From assembly GCA_038040385.1 (NCBI GenBank), contig JBBPII010000010.1, positions 173,192 to 237,191 on the forward strand: a stretch of DNA of 64,000 bases, written 5' to 3'. Position 1 is the stretch's first letter, and every line of letters starts with the position of its first letter. Below are positions 9,550 to 18,484 of this stretch, piece by piece. The translations under genes and the position numbers were made by a program. The stretch comes from Gilichinskyi gelida (GTDB lineage: Bacteria; Acidobacteriota; Thermoanaerobaculia; Gp7-AA8). The notes under the pieces were generated by a model. The model worked only from the letters and a program-made list of their open reading frames with translations. It did not search any database and was not told where the DNA came from.

Positions 9550-11284
9550 AGCGCCCCGCCGCCCGCCGCTTCGGCTGCGGGAACGGGATCGCCCGCAAGA
9601 ACTCCGCGAGATCCCCGCGCTGCGCGTCGGTCAGCGCCGGCGCGTTGCCGTGGCGGCGGAGGAGGTCGGGGAGGGTGGCGGCGCTGCCGTCGTGAAAGTA
9701 CGGCGCGGTCTCGGCGAGGCCGCGCAGCGATGGCGTGTCGAACGACGACCCCTTCCGCTCCCCCGCCCCCCCGCCCGTGCCGACGTCGTGCTTCGCGCGG
9801 TCGGTGAAGTGTGGGGATGAGTGGCACGAGGCGCAGTCGGCGGCGGCGAAGAGCGCCGCGCCGCGCGAGGCGGCGGGCCCGTCGACCGGCATGGGCGGCG
9901 GCGAGGGGAGCGCGCGCATGAAGGCGGCCAGGTCGTCGAGGTCCTGCGAGCGGCCGGCGTTGGGCGGATTGAGATCGCACGCCGGCTCGCAGAAGCTCGC
10001 GCCGCTGGCCAGCCCGCTGCCGGCCTGCACGACGCGGATGGTGTTCTCCACGTCCTGGATCTCGTCGAGATCGCCCGACCAGTGCATCGGCAGCGTGTCG
10101 CCGACGCCGAACAGCGCCGTCGTGTTGCGCGGACCGTCGCGGAAGAACCATGTGCGGCCATCCGCGCCGCCATCGAAGTGGCAGGTGGCGCAGGAGATCC
10201 AGCGGTCTTTTGCCAGCGCAGCGCGGTTCGAGGTGTGGAAGAGCCGCTTGCCGTTGAGGATGTTTGCCGCCAGCGGGATGGTGGTGACGTCGATGGTGGC
10301 GTCGACGCGATCGGCGGCCACGTCGATGACCGTCACGCTCCCCGACAGCGTGTTGTTGACGTAGGCGAAGCGCTCGTCGGGCGACAGCGCGATGCCGCGG
10401 GGGTTGCTACCGGCAGCGAGGTGGGCGATGGCCTTGTTCTGCGACAGGCGGATGACCGAGACGTCGTCGCTACCGGCGTTGACCACCAGCATCTTCCCCG
10501 TCGAGGTCAGCGCCAGGTCGAGCGGCATGTTGCTCGGGCGGTCGGCGATGTCGATGGCGATGCGGTCCTTCGCCACGTTCAAACCCGAGGGGAGATCGAT
10601 GGCGGCGACGATGGGAAAGACGGTGGTGTCGAAGAGCAGCGCCTGATTGGCGCTGTTCGAGCGCGTCTGCGGCAGCCAGGCCCGCGCGCCGTCGATCCAC
10701 ACCGACTGCGATAGGTTGCTGTCGCTTCCGGTGGAGATCACCCGCTCCACCGCGAGGGTCGCCGTGTCGATGACCGACAGCTTCCCGCTGCGGAAGTGCG
10801 TGACGTACAGCTTCCCTCCCGCCACCGCCAACCCCCGCGGAAACTCCTCGGTGACCACGCTGCCAGTCTGTTGAAGCGTCGCGCGGTCGAAGACCAGGAT
10901 GCGCGACGCGCCGCTGGCGCTGACGTAGAGCCGCGCGCCGTCGCACACCGCGCCGAACAGCTCCCCGCCGCCGATGCCGATCGATTGCACCAGCCGCGGC
11001 GGCGCGATGTCGATGACCGCCAGCGATCCCTCGCGCGTCGGCACGTACGCCCGCCCGCCGTCCGGCGCGACGCACACCGTCTGCGGCGTCCCGTTGACCT
11101 TCACCTCCGCGACCACCGCCCGCCGCTCGGCGTCGACGACGGACACCGAGCGAGAGTCGGGATTCGCGGTGAGGACGAACCGCCCGTCGCCGGTGACGGC
11201 GATGGTGCCGCTCTTCGGCTGCGCCGCAGACACCGGCAGCGCGAAGACGAGAAGGCAGACGATCGATCGGACAATGTCGCGCAT
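9548..11284 (-). CDS. Secreted YVTN-propeller/di-heme cytochrome c peroxidase-like protein
   Basis: 578 aa. The start at 11284 gives a signal peptide (IVRSIVCLLVFALPVSAA); longer in-frame starts would run through the toxin-antitoxin genes upstream. Residues ~22-350 are YVTN-type beta-propeller repeats (VTGDGRFVLTANPDSRSVSVVD, APDGGRAYVPTREGSLAVID). Two c-type heme sites follow: CATCH (365-369) and CASCH (484-488), then TPSLRGLAETAPYFHDGS, typical of the MauG/bacterial cytochrome c peroxidase C-terminal part. It should act in the periplasm as an electron-transfer or oxidase-type protein; its substrate is unknown. The stop codon touches the palindromic element at 9457-9549. Confidence 0.88.
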   Translation of the reverse strand: MRDIVRSIVCLLVFALPVSAAQPKSGTIAVTGDGRFVLTANPDSRSVSVVDAERRAVVAEVKVNGTPQTVCVAPDGGRAYVPTREGSLAVIDIAPPRLVQSIGIGGGELFGAVCDGARLYVSASGASRILVFDRATLQQTGSVVTEEFPRGLAVAGGKLYVTHFRSGKLSVIDTATLAVERVISTGSDSNLSQSVWIDGARAWLPQTRSNSANQALLFDTTVFPIVAAIDLPSGLNVAKDRIAIDIADRPSNMPLDLALTSTGKMLVVNAGSDDVSVIRLSQNKAIAHLAAGSNPRGIALSPDERFAYVNNTLSGSVTVIDVAADRVDATIDVTTIPLAANILNGKRLFHTSNRAALAKDRWISCATCHFDGGADGRTWFFRDGPRNTTALFGVGDTLPMHWSGDLDEIQDVENTIRVVQAGSGLASGASFCEPACDLNPPNAGRSQDLDDLAAFMRALPSPPPMPVDGPAASRGAALFAAADCASCHSSPHFTDRAKHDVGTGGGAGERKGSSFDTPSLRGLAETAPYFHDGSAATLPDLLRRHGNAPALTDAQRGDLAEFLRAIPFPQPKRRAAGR

Positions 11285-11361
11285 GGGCACCTGGGGACTC
11301 GGAATGAGTGATCGTACGCCAAACGCCGCGCTGGTGATGGGATCTCGCGCCCGCGACGTGT

Positions 11362-11390
11362 TTGACCGGCTCCTTGCCCAACGGTATGCT
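11362..11390 (+). promoter_or_regulatory. Sigma-70-like promoter of the toxin-antitoxin pair
   Basis: TTGACC (11362-11367) and TATGCT (11385-11390) are separated by 17 bases. The antitoxin GTG begins eight bases after the -10 box, so the mRNA is probably leaderless. Confidence 0.6.
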
Positions 11391-11398
11391 GGCATATC

Positions 11399-11623
11399 GT
11401 GAAACGCACCACCGTGAAGCTGCCGGACGAAATTGATGCCAGACTGCGTCACGAGGCATCGCGCCGCGGGAGCACCATCTCGCAGGTGACGCGTGAAGCG
11501 ATCGAGGCTCACCTCGGCGGCGGCGGGCGACGCCGCCTCATCGCGGCGAAGGCTGGACGAAGCGGACGGCGCGACACGGCGCGACGGATCGAGGAGATCA
11601 TTCGGCGGGAGGCCCGCCGATAG
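11399..11623 (+). CDS. Ribbon-helix-helix (CopG-like) antitoxin
   Basis: 74 aa from GTG. MKRTTVKLPDEIDARLRHEA with RRGSTISQVTREAIEAHL is a compact ribbon-helix-helix DNA-binding domain: an N-terminal beta strand then two helices. The basic C-terminal tail (AKAGRSGRR...RRIEEIIRREARR) is the likely toxin-binding part. It directly precedes a PIN-domain gene and overlaps it by four bases, the usual antitoxin-toxin order (VapB-like). Such antitoxins repress their own promoter; the promoter at 11362-11390 lies immediately upstream. Confidence 0.85.
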   Translation: MKRTTVKLPDEIDARLRHEASRRGSTISQVTREAIEAHLGGGGRRRLIAAKAGRSGRRDTARRIEEIIRREARR

Positions 11624-12033
11624 CACTGATCGTCGATGCCGGGCCGCTCTATGCCTACATCGACGAGGATGACCGCGATCACGAAGTCAGCCTGGCACTG
11701 CTCGAATCTCACCAAGGTCCTCTCGTCGTGCCTCAACTCGTCGTGACAGAGGTTGTCTATCTTCTGGAGACGCGCCTGGGGTGGACTTCGGAGGTCCGGT
11801 TCCTCGGAGACCTCGCATGCGGAAACTTCCTGACGGAACCGGTTCTCCCGAGGGACTGGATCAGGATCGGAGAGCTGGTCGCCGCATACCACGACCTTCC
11901 CCTGGGGAGTGTCGATGCCTCAGTCGTGGCCACGGCTGAGCGCCTCGGCATAGCCGTCGTCGCCACGCTCGACCGGCGGCACTTCTCGGTCGTTCGTCCG
12001 AAACACGTGCGGGCATTCGAGATTCTTCCCTGA
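11620..12033 (+). CDS. PIN-domain ribonuclease toxin, VapC-like (unusual start)
   Basis: About 137 aa when read from the codon ATA at 11620. All PIN acidic residues are present: Asp in IVDAGPLYAY near the N-terminus, Glu in VVTEVVYLL, Asp in SVDASVVATAE and Asp in ATLDRRHF. The only standard start codon is a GTG at 11728, which would remove the first Asp and about 36 residues. GGGAGG at 11607-11612 is seven bases before ATA, ideal for initiation there, and ATA overlaps the antitoxin stop codon (ATAG). Either ATA (or CTG at 11626) is used, or an ATG-to-ATA change has silenced the toxin. Family: VapC-type endoribonuclease. Confidence 0.75.
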   Translation: MALIVDAGPLYAYIDEDDRDHEVSLALLESHQGPLVVPQLVVTEVVYLLETRLGWTSEVRFLGDLACGNFLTEPVLPRDWIRIGELVAAYHDLPLGSVDASVVATAERLGIAVVATLDRRHFSVVRPKHVRAFEILP

Positions 12034-12066
12034 ACAACGCCATGACGGCGGCACGGGCGTCAGGCG

Positions 12067-13656
12067 CTACCCGGTCAGGAATCGAATCGACAGGTGAAAG
12101 ATGACGTCGACCGGGACTCCGTTCAGGCGCCCCGGCTCGAAGCGCCACTGCGATAGCGCCATCAGCGCGGCGCCGTTCAGCTCCGGATACGGCGACTGCT
12201 CCAGCAACTGCATGCTGCGGATGCACCCGCTCTTGGAGATCACCGCCGACAGGATCACCATCACGTAGCGGGAGCCTCCCATCTGCCGCCGCGCGCTGGC
12301 GGGGAACTGCGGCTCGACCTTTCTCTTGACCACCGGCGCCTTGACCTCCCCTCCGACCGGCCGGGCCAGCGACGACGTCGCGTCGAGCGGCCCTTCGTCG
12401 AGGCAGAGCGTTTCGCGCGCGGCGCGCACGAGAATGAGGTTCCCGGTCTCGCGCGGAGCGGCGATCGAATTCGGCGACGCCAGCGACAATCGCATCAGCG
12501 CCGACACGGCCCGCTCGCAGGCCTTGTCGATGGCGATGGGCTCGATGGCGACGTCGCGGATGCGTCCCGCCGCGTCGGCGCCGGCCCGCGCCGACGCCAT
12601 CCATCCGCCGCGACACCGCGCCTCGGCCGTCACCATGTCGGCCAGTCCAGGCGGAAGGAGGTTCGGCAGTTGAAACGCCGGCGGCGCCACCTCAGCGGAC
12701 GGGATTTGCGTGCCCCGCTTCGGCGGCACGCGGCAGTCGTTCGCCGTGAGGTCGCAGTGGTTCTTGCGCATGATGAACTCTTTGTCGGTGAAGTACTCGA
12801 AGAGCGCCGTCTCCGATCCGATGAGCGCGTCCGCTTCCTCGGTCTGCAGCCAGTCGAGCCATCGCGGGTCTTCTTTCTTCTCCGCCCCAAGCATGCGAGC
12901 CACCAGCTCGCGGCCGAATGCCTCGCGGAGGCTCGGATCGCCCGGCGTGGCCAGAACCTCTCGAATCCTGGCCGGGATGAGCTTCGGATCGAGCGCGTAG
13001 GCGCTCACCAGATACCAGACCGAGTCCGTGCGAATCTGCTCGGAGGGCGCGCCGAGCGCGGCGCCGAGGACGTTGGCGTCCATGGCCAGGTGCGATTCGC
13101 GGAGCGCGGCGAGGAGCGCGCGCCAGGCGGGCGCGTCACCGGCGCCGAGCAGGCGTGCCCCGGCGCTCACCGGGAGCATCCCGCGCTGCCAGAGCGCCTG
13201 AATGAAAAACGCGGCGTCCGGCGCGAAGCCGAGGGGGCGAAGCTTGGCGAAGTAGAGATCGATGGCATCGCCGCGCCGGGCGACGGCGCGGGCGATCACG
13301 TCGTCGATGCCCGGCGGGAGCGCGCGCGTGGCGTTGACGGCGAGGTCGACGTCGGATGGCTCGCCGAGGAGGATCAGCGCGCGAACCGCTTCGCGCGCGG
13401 CGTTTGAATCGCTCTCCAGCGCCAGACGCCCGCGGAGCGCCGGGAGGATGGCGGTGACGCCGCGCACGGCGGCCACGCGCGCCGCCGTGGCGCGCACCAG
13501 TGCGTCGGGCGCGTCGATCGCCTGTCGCAGCTCCTCCGCAATCGCTGCGTCATCGGCCGACTCGATCAGAAAGGCGATCTGCGCCGCCGTTTTCGCGGCG
13601 AAGGCGGCGGGAGCGAGGGCGAGAATCACGAGGACGACGCTTACCGGGCGGAGCAT
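12067..13656 (-). CDS. Secreted HEAT-like/TonB C-terminal domain protein
   Basis: 529 aa. The ATG at 13656 follows GGAG by about five bases and opens a signal peptide (VSVVLVILALAPAAFAA). Residues ~25-250 are Ala/Leu-rich helical repeats resembling HEAT repeats (ATAARVAAVRGVTAILPALRGRL). The C-terminal ~90 residues match the TonB C-terminal domain: VEPQFPASARRQMGGSRYVMV, then LNGAALMALSQWRFEPGRLNG. Unlike a real TonB there is no N-terminal anchor plus Pro-rich spacer, so it is probably a periplasmic protein using the fold for binding rather than an energy transducer (inference). Confidence 0.8.
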   Translation of the reverse strand: MLRPVSVVLVILALAPAAFAAKTAAQIAFLIESADDAAIAEELRQAIDAPDALVRATAARVAAVRGVTAILPALRGRLALESDSNAAREAVRALILLGEPSDVDLAVNATRALPPGIDDVIARAVARRGDAIDLYFAKLRPLGFAPDAAFFIQALWQRGMLPVSAGARLLGAGDAPAWRALLAALRESHLAMDANVLGAALGAPSEQIRTDSVWYLVSAYALDPKLIPARIREVLATPGDPSLREAFGRELVARMLGAEKKEDPRWLDWLQTEEADALIGSETALFEYFTDKEFIMRKNHCDLTANDCRVPPKRGTQIPSAEVAPPAFQLPNLLPPGLADMVTAEARCRGGWMASARAGADAAGRIRDVAIEPIAIDKACERAVSALMRLSLASPNSIAAPRETGNLILVRAARETLCLDEGPLDATSSLARPVGGEVKAPVVKRKVEPQFPASARRQMGGSRYVMVILSAVISKSGCIRSMQLLEQSPYPELNGAALMALSQWRFEPGRLNGVPVDVIFHLSIRFLTG

Positions 13657-13719
13657 GGATCTCCAATGATCCATCGCCAGGAGCATGGACGCAACGCCCT
13701 CATCCGCCGCTTCGCGGCA

Positions 13720-13743
13720 CCTTCTCCCGCAAGCGGGAGAAGG
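13720..13743. repeat. Dispersed perfect hairpin
   Basis: CCTTCTCCCG (13720-13729) and CGGGAGAAGG (13734-13743) form a perfect 10-bp stem with loop CAAG. It is set in a longer stretch beginning CCCTCATCCGCC, a wording I associate with dispersed intergenic repeats of many high-GC bacteria. There is no T-run, so a classical terminator is unlikely. It separates two minus-strand genes. Confidence 0.6.
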
Positions 13744-13771
13744 ACAACTTGCACCGAAGGCCGGGTGAGGG

Positions 13772-16099
13772 TCACCGCCCCGCGGCGATTCCTCTGATGG
13801 CGCGCACGCGACGATTCCCGGTGTCGAAGAGGAAGACGTCGCCGGCGCGGTTCACGGCCACGCCGGAGACGAAGCCCACGGCAGCCAGCGACGCCGGACC
13901 GCCGTCGCCGCCGATGGGGCCGCCGACGACGGTCGCGATCTGCGTCGCGTTGCCCGAGGGTTCGAGGACCATGATCCGGCTGCAGTAGATGAGCAGGTTG
14001 CCGGACGGGAGCCGCGCCATGGGGCCCGCGCAGTCGCCGAGCACCGTGAAGATCGTTCCGTTGGGCACGACCTTTCGGATGCGCCCGGCGTCGGCGACGT
14101 GGAGATCGCCGGCGCCATCGACGGCGATGTTCGTCGGCAAGACAAAGTGCGCGCTGACGGCGAGGCCGCCGTCGCCGTCCGAGGGGTTCGGCTGAATGAC
14201 GTTCGGCGGGTGCGGCGGCGCCGTGCCGGCCACGGTGGTGATGATGCCGGTCGTGGCGTCGACGCGCCGTACGCGGTGGTTGTAGGTGTCGGCGATGAAG
14301 AGGTTGCCGCCGGCGTCGAGCGCCAGGTCGAACGTGTTGTCGATGGTGGCATTCGCCACGGGGCCGCCGTCGCCGGAGAAGCCGTAGTCGTCGCAGCAGA
14401 GGTGTACGTACGTGCCGTCGGGCTGGATGCGCCCCAGCTCGCGGAACGAGGTGGCCAGCACGGCGCCGCTGGCCTCGACCGCCAAGCCCTGTGCGCTGAG
14501 CGGCGCGGAGAGCGCCGGGCGCGGCGACGGCGCGGGGCCGTTCGGCACGATCCCGCCGCCGCCGATGGTCCGCAGGTTGCCGGCGCGGTCGAGGGTCTGG
14601 ATGTTCCCGCCGCCGAGGACCACCTTGTCGTCCGCGGTCATCGCCAGTTGCGAGCCGTTCTGCAGGTAAGCGGCCACGCCCGGTCCGTTCTCGCCGAAGG
14701 GCGCGGGCCCGATGCCGGCGATGGTGCTGATCGCGCCGCTGCGGAAATCGAAGCGCCGCACGCGCGAGGTTCCGAACTCGACGAAGACGAGATTGCCGTC
14801 GCGGTCGAGAGCCATGCGGTCGACCGAGGAGAGACGGATCGCCGCGCCGGTGGCGCCGTCGGGGCTGAAGCCCGCCGTCTCCGCACCAACCACCGTCGTG
14901 ACGACGCCATTGCGATCGACCCTGCGGATCCGCGAGCCGTCGGCGAAGTAGACCGTGCCGTCGCGAGTTGCGGCGATGCCGCGCGATCCCCCCTCGGCGA
15001 CGGTAGTGATGATGTCGGTGGCGTGGGCGATCCGCCGCACGCGGCGATTCTCGACGTCGGCGAGGTAGAGGTTGTCGTCGCCGTCGATGGCCAGCGCGCC
15101 GTTGTCGCCATTCGGCCCGGTGTTGAACGACGCGGCGATGGCCGGGCCGCCGTCGCCGGAGAAACCGCGGACGCCGTTGCCGGCCACGGTGGTGATCGTG
15201 CCGTCGGGCGCCACGCGGCGGATGCGGTAGTTCACCGCGTCGAGAATGAACATGTTGCCGGTCGAGTCCCAGACCATCTGGTTCGGCGAGTTGAGACGGG
15301 CCAAGGTGGCCGGGCCCCCGTCGCCGGCGAAGTTGTTGAAGACGCAACAGGTGCCGTTGGGGCCGGAGCCGGCAATAGTACGAATCGTACTATTTGGCTC
15401 GATGCGGCGGATGCGGTGGTTGAAGGTGTCGGCGATGACCACCAGCCCGTCGGGCCCCACGGCCACGCCCTGCGGGAAGACCAGCGTGGCGACGCGCGCC
15501 GCGCCGCCCTCGCCGATGTCGTCGCCGGCGAAGTCGGCGCCGATGCCGGCGATCCTGGTGATGACGCCGTCGGCGCCGATGCGGCGGACGACGCCGAGGT
15601 TCGGCTCGGCGATGTAGATGTTGCCGGCGGCGTCGGCGGCCACGCTCGCCGCCTCCACGAATGCCGTCGTGGCCTTTCGCCCCTCGGCCACGTATTTGCC
15701 GATGCCGGCCACGGTGGTGATGAACCCGTTCGGCAGCGAGTCGAGCGCCGGCGGAAGGTAGAGAAACTCGGCGAAGCGGATTTCGCCGGCGACGGTGACC
15801 GCGATCGGCGCGAAGCCGTTCGCATGCGGCGGCGTCACCACGCGCAGCGTGTCGGCGTCCACGCGAGTGGGGAAGACGCCGGCGTCGCCGATGGTGACGC
15901 GCTGCGCGTCACCGATCGACGGCCCGCGCAGGTTCAGGATGGTGCCGCCGGCAATGGGCCCCGACGGCGGATCGACCCGCAGGGTGATGGTGCTCGGCAG
16001 CGGAACGCGAACCGCGTGGGTCCGCCCGGCCCCCTCCGCCCCAGCCGCGACGAGGCCTACCGTCACCCCGAGCGCAGCGAGGGGTCTCAGGTTACGCAT
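13772..16099 (-). CDS. Secreted IPT/TIG plus NHL-repeat beta-propeller protein
   Basis: 775 aa. After a signal-like N-terminus (~1-24), residues ~40-115 form an IPT/TIG immunoglobulin-like domain (VDPPSGPIAGGTILNLRG). The rest is a series of NHL repeats with recurring ITTVAGxG, FSGDGGPA and DxxGNxYIADxxNHRVRR, typical of extracellular propellers of the SMP-30/NHL type. No active-site residues are assigned. The first codons and the AAGGA ribosome site are built from a dispersed repeat (16064-16137), so the start region may be newly acquired. Probably a binding protein. Confidence 0.85.
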   Translation of the reverse strand: MRNLRPLAALGVTVGLVAAGAEGAGRTHAVRVPLPSTITLRVDPPSGPIAGGTILNLRGPSIGDAQRVTIGDAGVFPTRVDADTLRVVTPPHANGFAPIAVTVAGEIRFAEFLYLPPALDSLPNGFITTVAGIGKYVAEGRKATTAFVEAASVAADAAGNIYIAEPNLGVVRRIGADGVITRIAGIGADFAGDDIGEGGAARVATLVFPQGVAVGPDGLVVIADTFNHRIRRIEPNSTIRTIAGSGPNGTCCVFNNFAGDGGPATLARLNSPNQMVWDSTGNMFILDAVNYRIRRVAPDGTITTVAGNGVRGFSGDGGPAIAASFNTGPNGDNGALAIDGDDNLYLADVENRRVRRIAHATDIITTVAEGGSRGIAATRDGTVYFADGSRIRRVDRNGVVTTVVGAETAGFSPDGATGAAIRLSSVDRMALDRDGNLVFVEFGTSRVRRFDFRSGAISTIAGIGPAPFGENGPGVAAYLQNGSQLAMTADDKVVLGGGNIQTLDRAGNLRTIGGGGIVPNGPAPSPRPALSAPLSAQGLAVEASGAVLATSFRELGRIQPDGTYVHLCCDDYGFSGDGGPVANATIDNTFDLALDAGGNLFIADTYNHRVRRVDATTGIITTVAGTAPPHPPNVIQPNPSDGDGGLAVSAHFVLPTNIAVDGAGDLHVADAGRIRKVVPNGTIFTVLGDCAGPMARLPSGNLLIYCSRIMVLEPSGNATQIATVVGGPIGGDGGPASLAAVGFVSGVAVNRAGDVFLFDTGNRRVRAIRGIAAGR

Positions 16100-16137
16100 T
16101 CTGAGATCCTTCGCCGTGCTTCGCCGGCTCAGGATGA
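16064..16137. repeat. Dispersed REP-like sequence covering a gene start
   Basis: Contains ACCCC...GGGGT arms around GAGCGCAGCGA (16065-16085) and an ATCCT...AGGAT pair (16106-16135) around TTCGCCGTGCTTCGCCGGCTC. Related CTGAGCC/GGCTCAGGAT and ATCCT/AGGAT hairpins recur at 24171-24247. It supplies both the ribosome site and the first ~12 codons of the NHL protein. Confidence 0.5.
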
Positions 16138-16144
16138 CGGGTGG

Positions 16145-17272
16145 TCAGAACGCCTTCTTCGCATACTGCAGCGACGGGTCCTGCGTCTTGTTCTCGGTGG
16201 ACGCACCGTAAATGATCACCTTCCCGGATGTGATGGCGAACGTAATCGTATCGCTTCCCTCCAGGAAGAGTCCGGGCAGCAGCGCGGCCACGCTCGGCTG
16301 CTCGAAAAAGTTCGCGGCGAGGCTCTTGGTCAGCGTCCCCTTCACCGCGCTGTTGCTGCGGCGGAGGGTCATGGTCATCGCCGCGCCGGTCTCCAGCGAG
16401 CGGAAGCCGACGTTGAGGCGGGTCTTCACCAGATCGGGCGGGAGGATGATCACGCCGCTCTGGCCCGCCTGCAGCGCCGCCGACGGCGCGACCGGATCGA
16501 TGGTGAAGCCGGCGGTGCCGGCGTCGCCCGCGTCGCTGAAGACGCGCGCCACCATGACGGGGACGGGATCGCTGGTGACGATGTCGAGCGACCCGAGGCC
16601 CGAGAGTCCCATGGCCGGAAGGAGATCGGGGTACGCCGTGGTCTGCCCCGGCTCGAGCGTGTAGGCCATCGACACATCGTTGGGCGTCCCCGAGGTCCCT
16701 TGCGGATGGTAAAGGAACCTGCCGGTGATGGAGCTCCCGCTCGGGTTATGGATCTGCACGCCGGTGCGGAAGAACGCGGCTCCCTGCACCGAGCCCACCA
16801 CGGCGAGAATCGCCGCGGGGAGGCCGGGCGGGCCGCCCTGGCGGGTGAGGTTGAAGGTCGCCGTTCCCGAACCAGTGCATCCGGCGGCGCCGGGCTGGCC
16901 AGGAATCCCGTTGCGGGTGAAGGTCACGCTTCCCGATCCGAGTCCGGTGCTCACCAGCGTGCCGGTGATGACGAAGCTGGTAAAGCCGGGGTCGGGAATC
17001 GAAGCGCTGGACGTGAACGAGCCGTCGGTGTTCACCGCGTTCACCGCCTGCTGGCTCCCGAAGTTCGTGGTCTGGTTGAAATCGCTGGTGCAACTGGTGC
17101 CCGTCGCCCTCCCGCTGAGCATGACGCTCATGACGTGATTGGTGCCGTCGACGGTGATGGAAATGGTCTTCCCCGCCTGCGAGGTCGAACCCGCCCACAC
17201 CCCCTGCCAACTGAGTTGCGCGCTGAGAGGAACCGCGACCATGGAGAGAGCGAACAGACGGAGAAATCGCAT
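16145..17272 (-). CDS. Secreted 375-aa protein, tandem paralogue 1
   Basis: 375 aa with signal peptide MRFLRLFALSMVAVPLSAQ. The N-terminal third (WQGVWAGSTSQAGKTISITVDG...) is a beta-rich domain. The C-terminal two thirds contain VGSVQGAAFFRTGVQIHNP, YHPQGTSGTPND, LLPAMGLSGLGSLDI and VARVFSDAGDAGTAGFTIDP, and the protein ends NKTQDPSLQYAKKAF. The gene at 17300-18427 encodes a protein of identical length and order, so the two arose by tandem duplication. I have seen this architecture only as uncharacterised secreted proteins. The start is six bases after CATAAT (minus strand), suggesting a leaderless message. Confidence 0.82.
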   Translation of the reverse strand: MRFLRLFALSMVAVPLSAQLSWQGVWAGSTSQAGKTISITVDGTNHVMSVMLSGRATGTSCTSDFNQTTNFGSQQAVNAVNTDGSFTSSASIPDPGFTSFVITGTLVSTGLGSGSVTFTRNGIPGQPGAAGCTGSGTATFNLTRQGGPPGLPAAILAVVGSVQGAAFFRTGVQIHNPSGSSITGRFLYHPQGTSGTPNDVSMAYTLEPGQTTAYPDLLPAMGLSGLGSLDIVTSDPVPVMVARVFSDAGDAGTAGFTIDPVAPSAALQAGQSGVIILPPDLVKTRLNVGFRSLETGAAMTMTLRRSNSAVKGTLTKSLAANFFEQPSVAALLPGLFLEGSDTITFAITSGKVIIYGASTENKTQDPSLQYAKKAF

Positions 17273-17299
17273 GGACGCATTATGGCGCTCCCGGAGACA

Positions 17300-18427
17300 T
17301 CAGAACGTCTTCTTCGCGTACTGCAGCGACGGATCCTGCGTCTTGTTCTCCGTCGCCGCGCCGTAGATGATCGCCCTCCCCGAATTGATGCTGAAGGTGA
17401 TGGTGTCGCTCCCCTCGATGGTCAGCCCGGGAAGGAGCGAAGCGACGCTCGGTTGCTCGAAGAAGTTCGCGGTCATCGTCTTGGACGTCGTCCCCTTCTG
17501 AACGCCCGCCTTGCTGCGCAGGGTGATCAGCATCGACGCGCCGGCCTCCAGCGAGCGGAGGCCGACGTTGAGCCGCGTCTTCACCAGATCGGACGGCACG
17601 ATGATCACGCCGCTGTCGCCCGACTGCAGGGCCGCGGACGGCGCGAGAGGATCGATGGTGAATCCGGCCGTCCCGGCATCGCCCGCGTCGCTGAAGACGC
17701 GCGCCACCATGATGGGAGCGGGATCGCCGGTGGTCATGATGTCGAGCGAGCCGAGTCCGGAGAGCCCCATGGCCGGAAGAAGGTCGGCGTAGTCGATGGT
17801 CTGTCCACCCTGCAGGGTGTAGGTCATTGAGGCGTCGTTCGCGGTACCCGAGGTGCCTTGCGGGTGATAGACGAACTTGCCGGAGATCGGCGTGGAGCGC
17901 GGATTGTGGACCTGCACGCCGGTGCGGAAGAAGGCGGCGCCCTGCACCGATCCGACCACGGCGAGGACGCCGATGGTGCTGAACGTCGGCGTGGGAACGG
18001 GGGGCGCGCCGCCCTGGCGGGTGACGTTCAAACTCGCGGTACCGATGCCCGCGCATGACGGCACGCCCGGAATGCTGTTGAGGTTGAAACTCGCCTGTCC
18101 GGTGCCGGTTCCGGCTATCGTCAGCGTCCCGGTCATGGAGAAGCCTACGGAGCCCGGCGTCGAGGACGGCGCATTGATGCTGAACGCCCCGGCGCTGCTC
18201 ACCGTCGGGCCGGTCGAGAAGTTCCCCGTAGTCTCGAAAGTCGCCGTGCAGCCGGTTCCCGTCACCATTCCGGAGAGTGACACGGTTGAGATCCGATTGC
18301 TGCTGTTCACGGTAATGGACACCGCTCTCCCCTGCGACGTCGTCCCGCTCCACACCCCCTCCCAACTCTGCTGCGCGAACGCGGGAACTGCCACGATGGT
18401 GAGGATGACAAAACGGAGAAAGCGCAT
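17300..18427 (-). CDS. Secreted 375-aa protein, tandem paralogue 2
   Basis: 375 aa, signal peptide MRFLRFVILTIVAVPAFAQ, with the same domain order as the neighbour downstream: WEGVWSGTTSQGRAVSITV, then VGSVQGAAFFRTGVQVHNP, LLPAMGLSGLGSLDIM and a C-terminus ending TQDPSLQYAKKTF. The ATG at 18427 follows GGAGG by about five bases, so this copy has a normal ribosome site whereas paralogue 1 does not. The C-terminal two thirds are more conserved between the two than the N-terminal third. Function unknown; probably extracellular beta-sandwich proteins. Confidence 0.85.
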   Translation of the reverse strand: MRFLRFVILTIVAVPAFAQQSWEGVWSGTTSQGRAVSITVNSSNRISTVSLSGMVTGTGCTATFETTGNFSTGPTVSSAGAFSINAPSSTPGSVGFSMTGTLTIAGTGTGQASFNLNSIPGVPSCAGIGTASLNVTRQGGAPPVPTPTFSTIGVLAVVGSVQGAAFFRTGVQVHNPRSTPISGKFVYHPQGTSGTANDASMTYTLQGGQTIDYADLLPAMGLSGLGSLDIMTTGDPAPIMVARVFSDAGDAGTAGFTIDPLAPSAALQSGDSGVIIVPSDLVKTRLNVGLRSLEAGASMLITLRSKAGVQKGTTSKTMTANFFEQPSVASLLPGLTIEGSDTITFSINSGRAIIYGAATENKTQDPSLQYAKKTF

Positions 18428-18484
18428 AGATCCTCCATGTGAACGCTCACGTCCTATAGGCGCGATTCGAAGGAATATTGGTGG

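Noticed and set aside
13720..13743. Rho-independent terminator
   Set aside because: The stem is perfect but no T-run follows on either strand, and the sequence looks like a dispersed repeat.
14099..17830. Very long open frames antisense to real genes (for example 14099-17830 plus, 6656-9448 minus, 39497-42298 minus)
   Set aside because: They are Arg/His/Gly/Ala-rich translations opposite genes with clear domains and signal peptides; high GC lowers stop frequency and creates such shadows.
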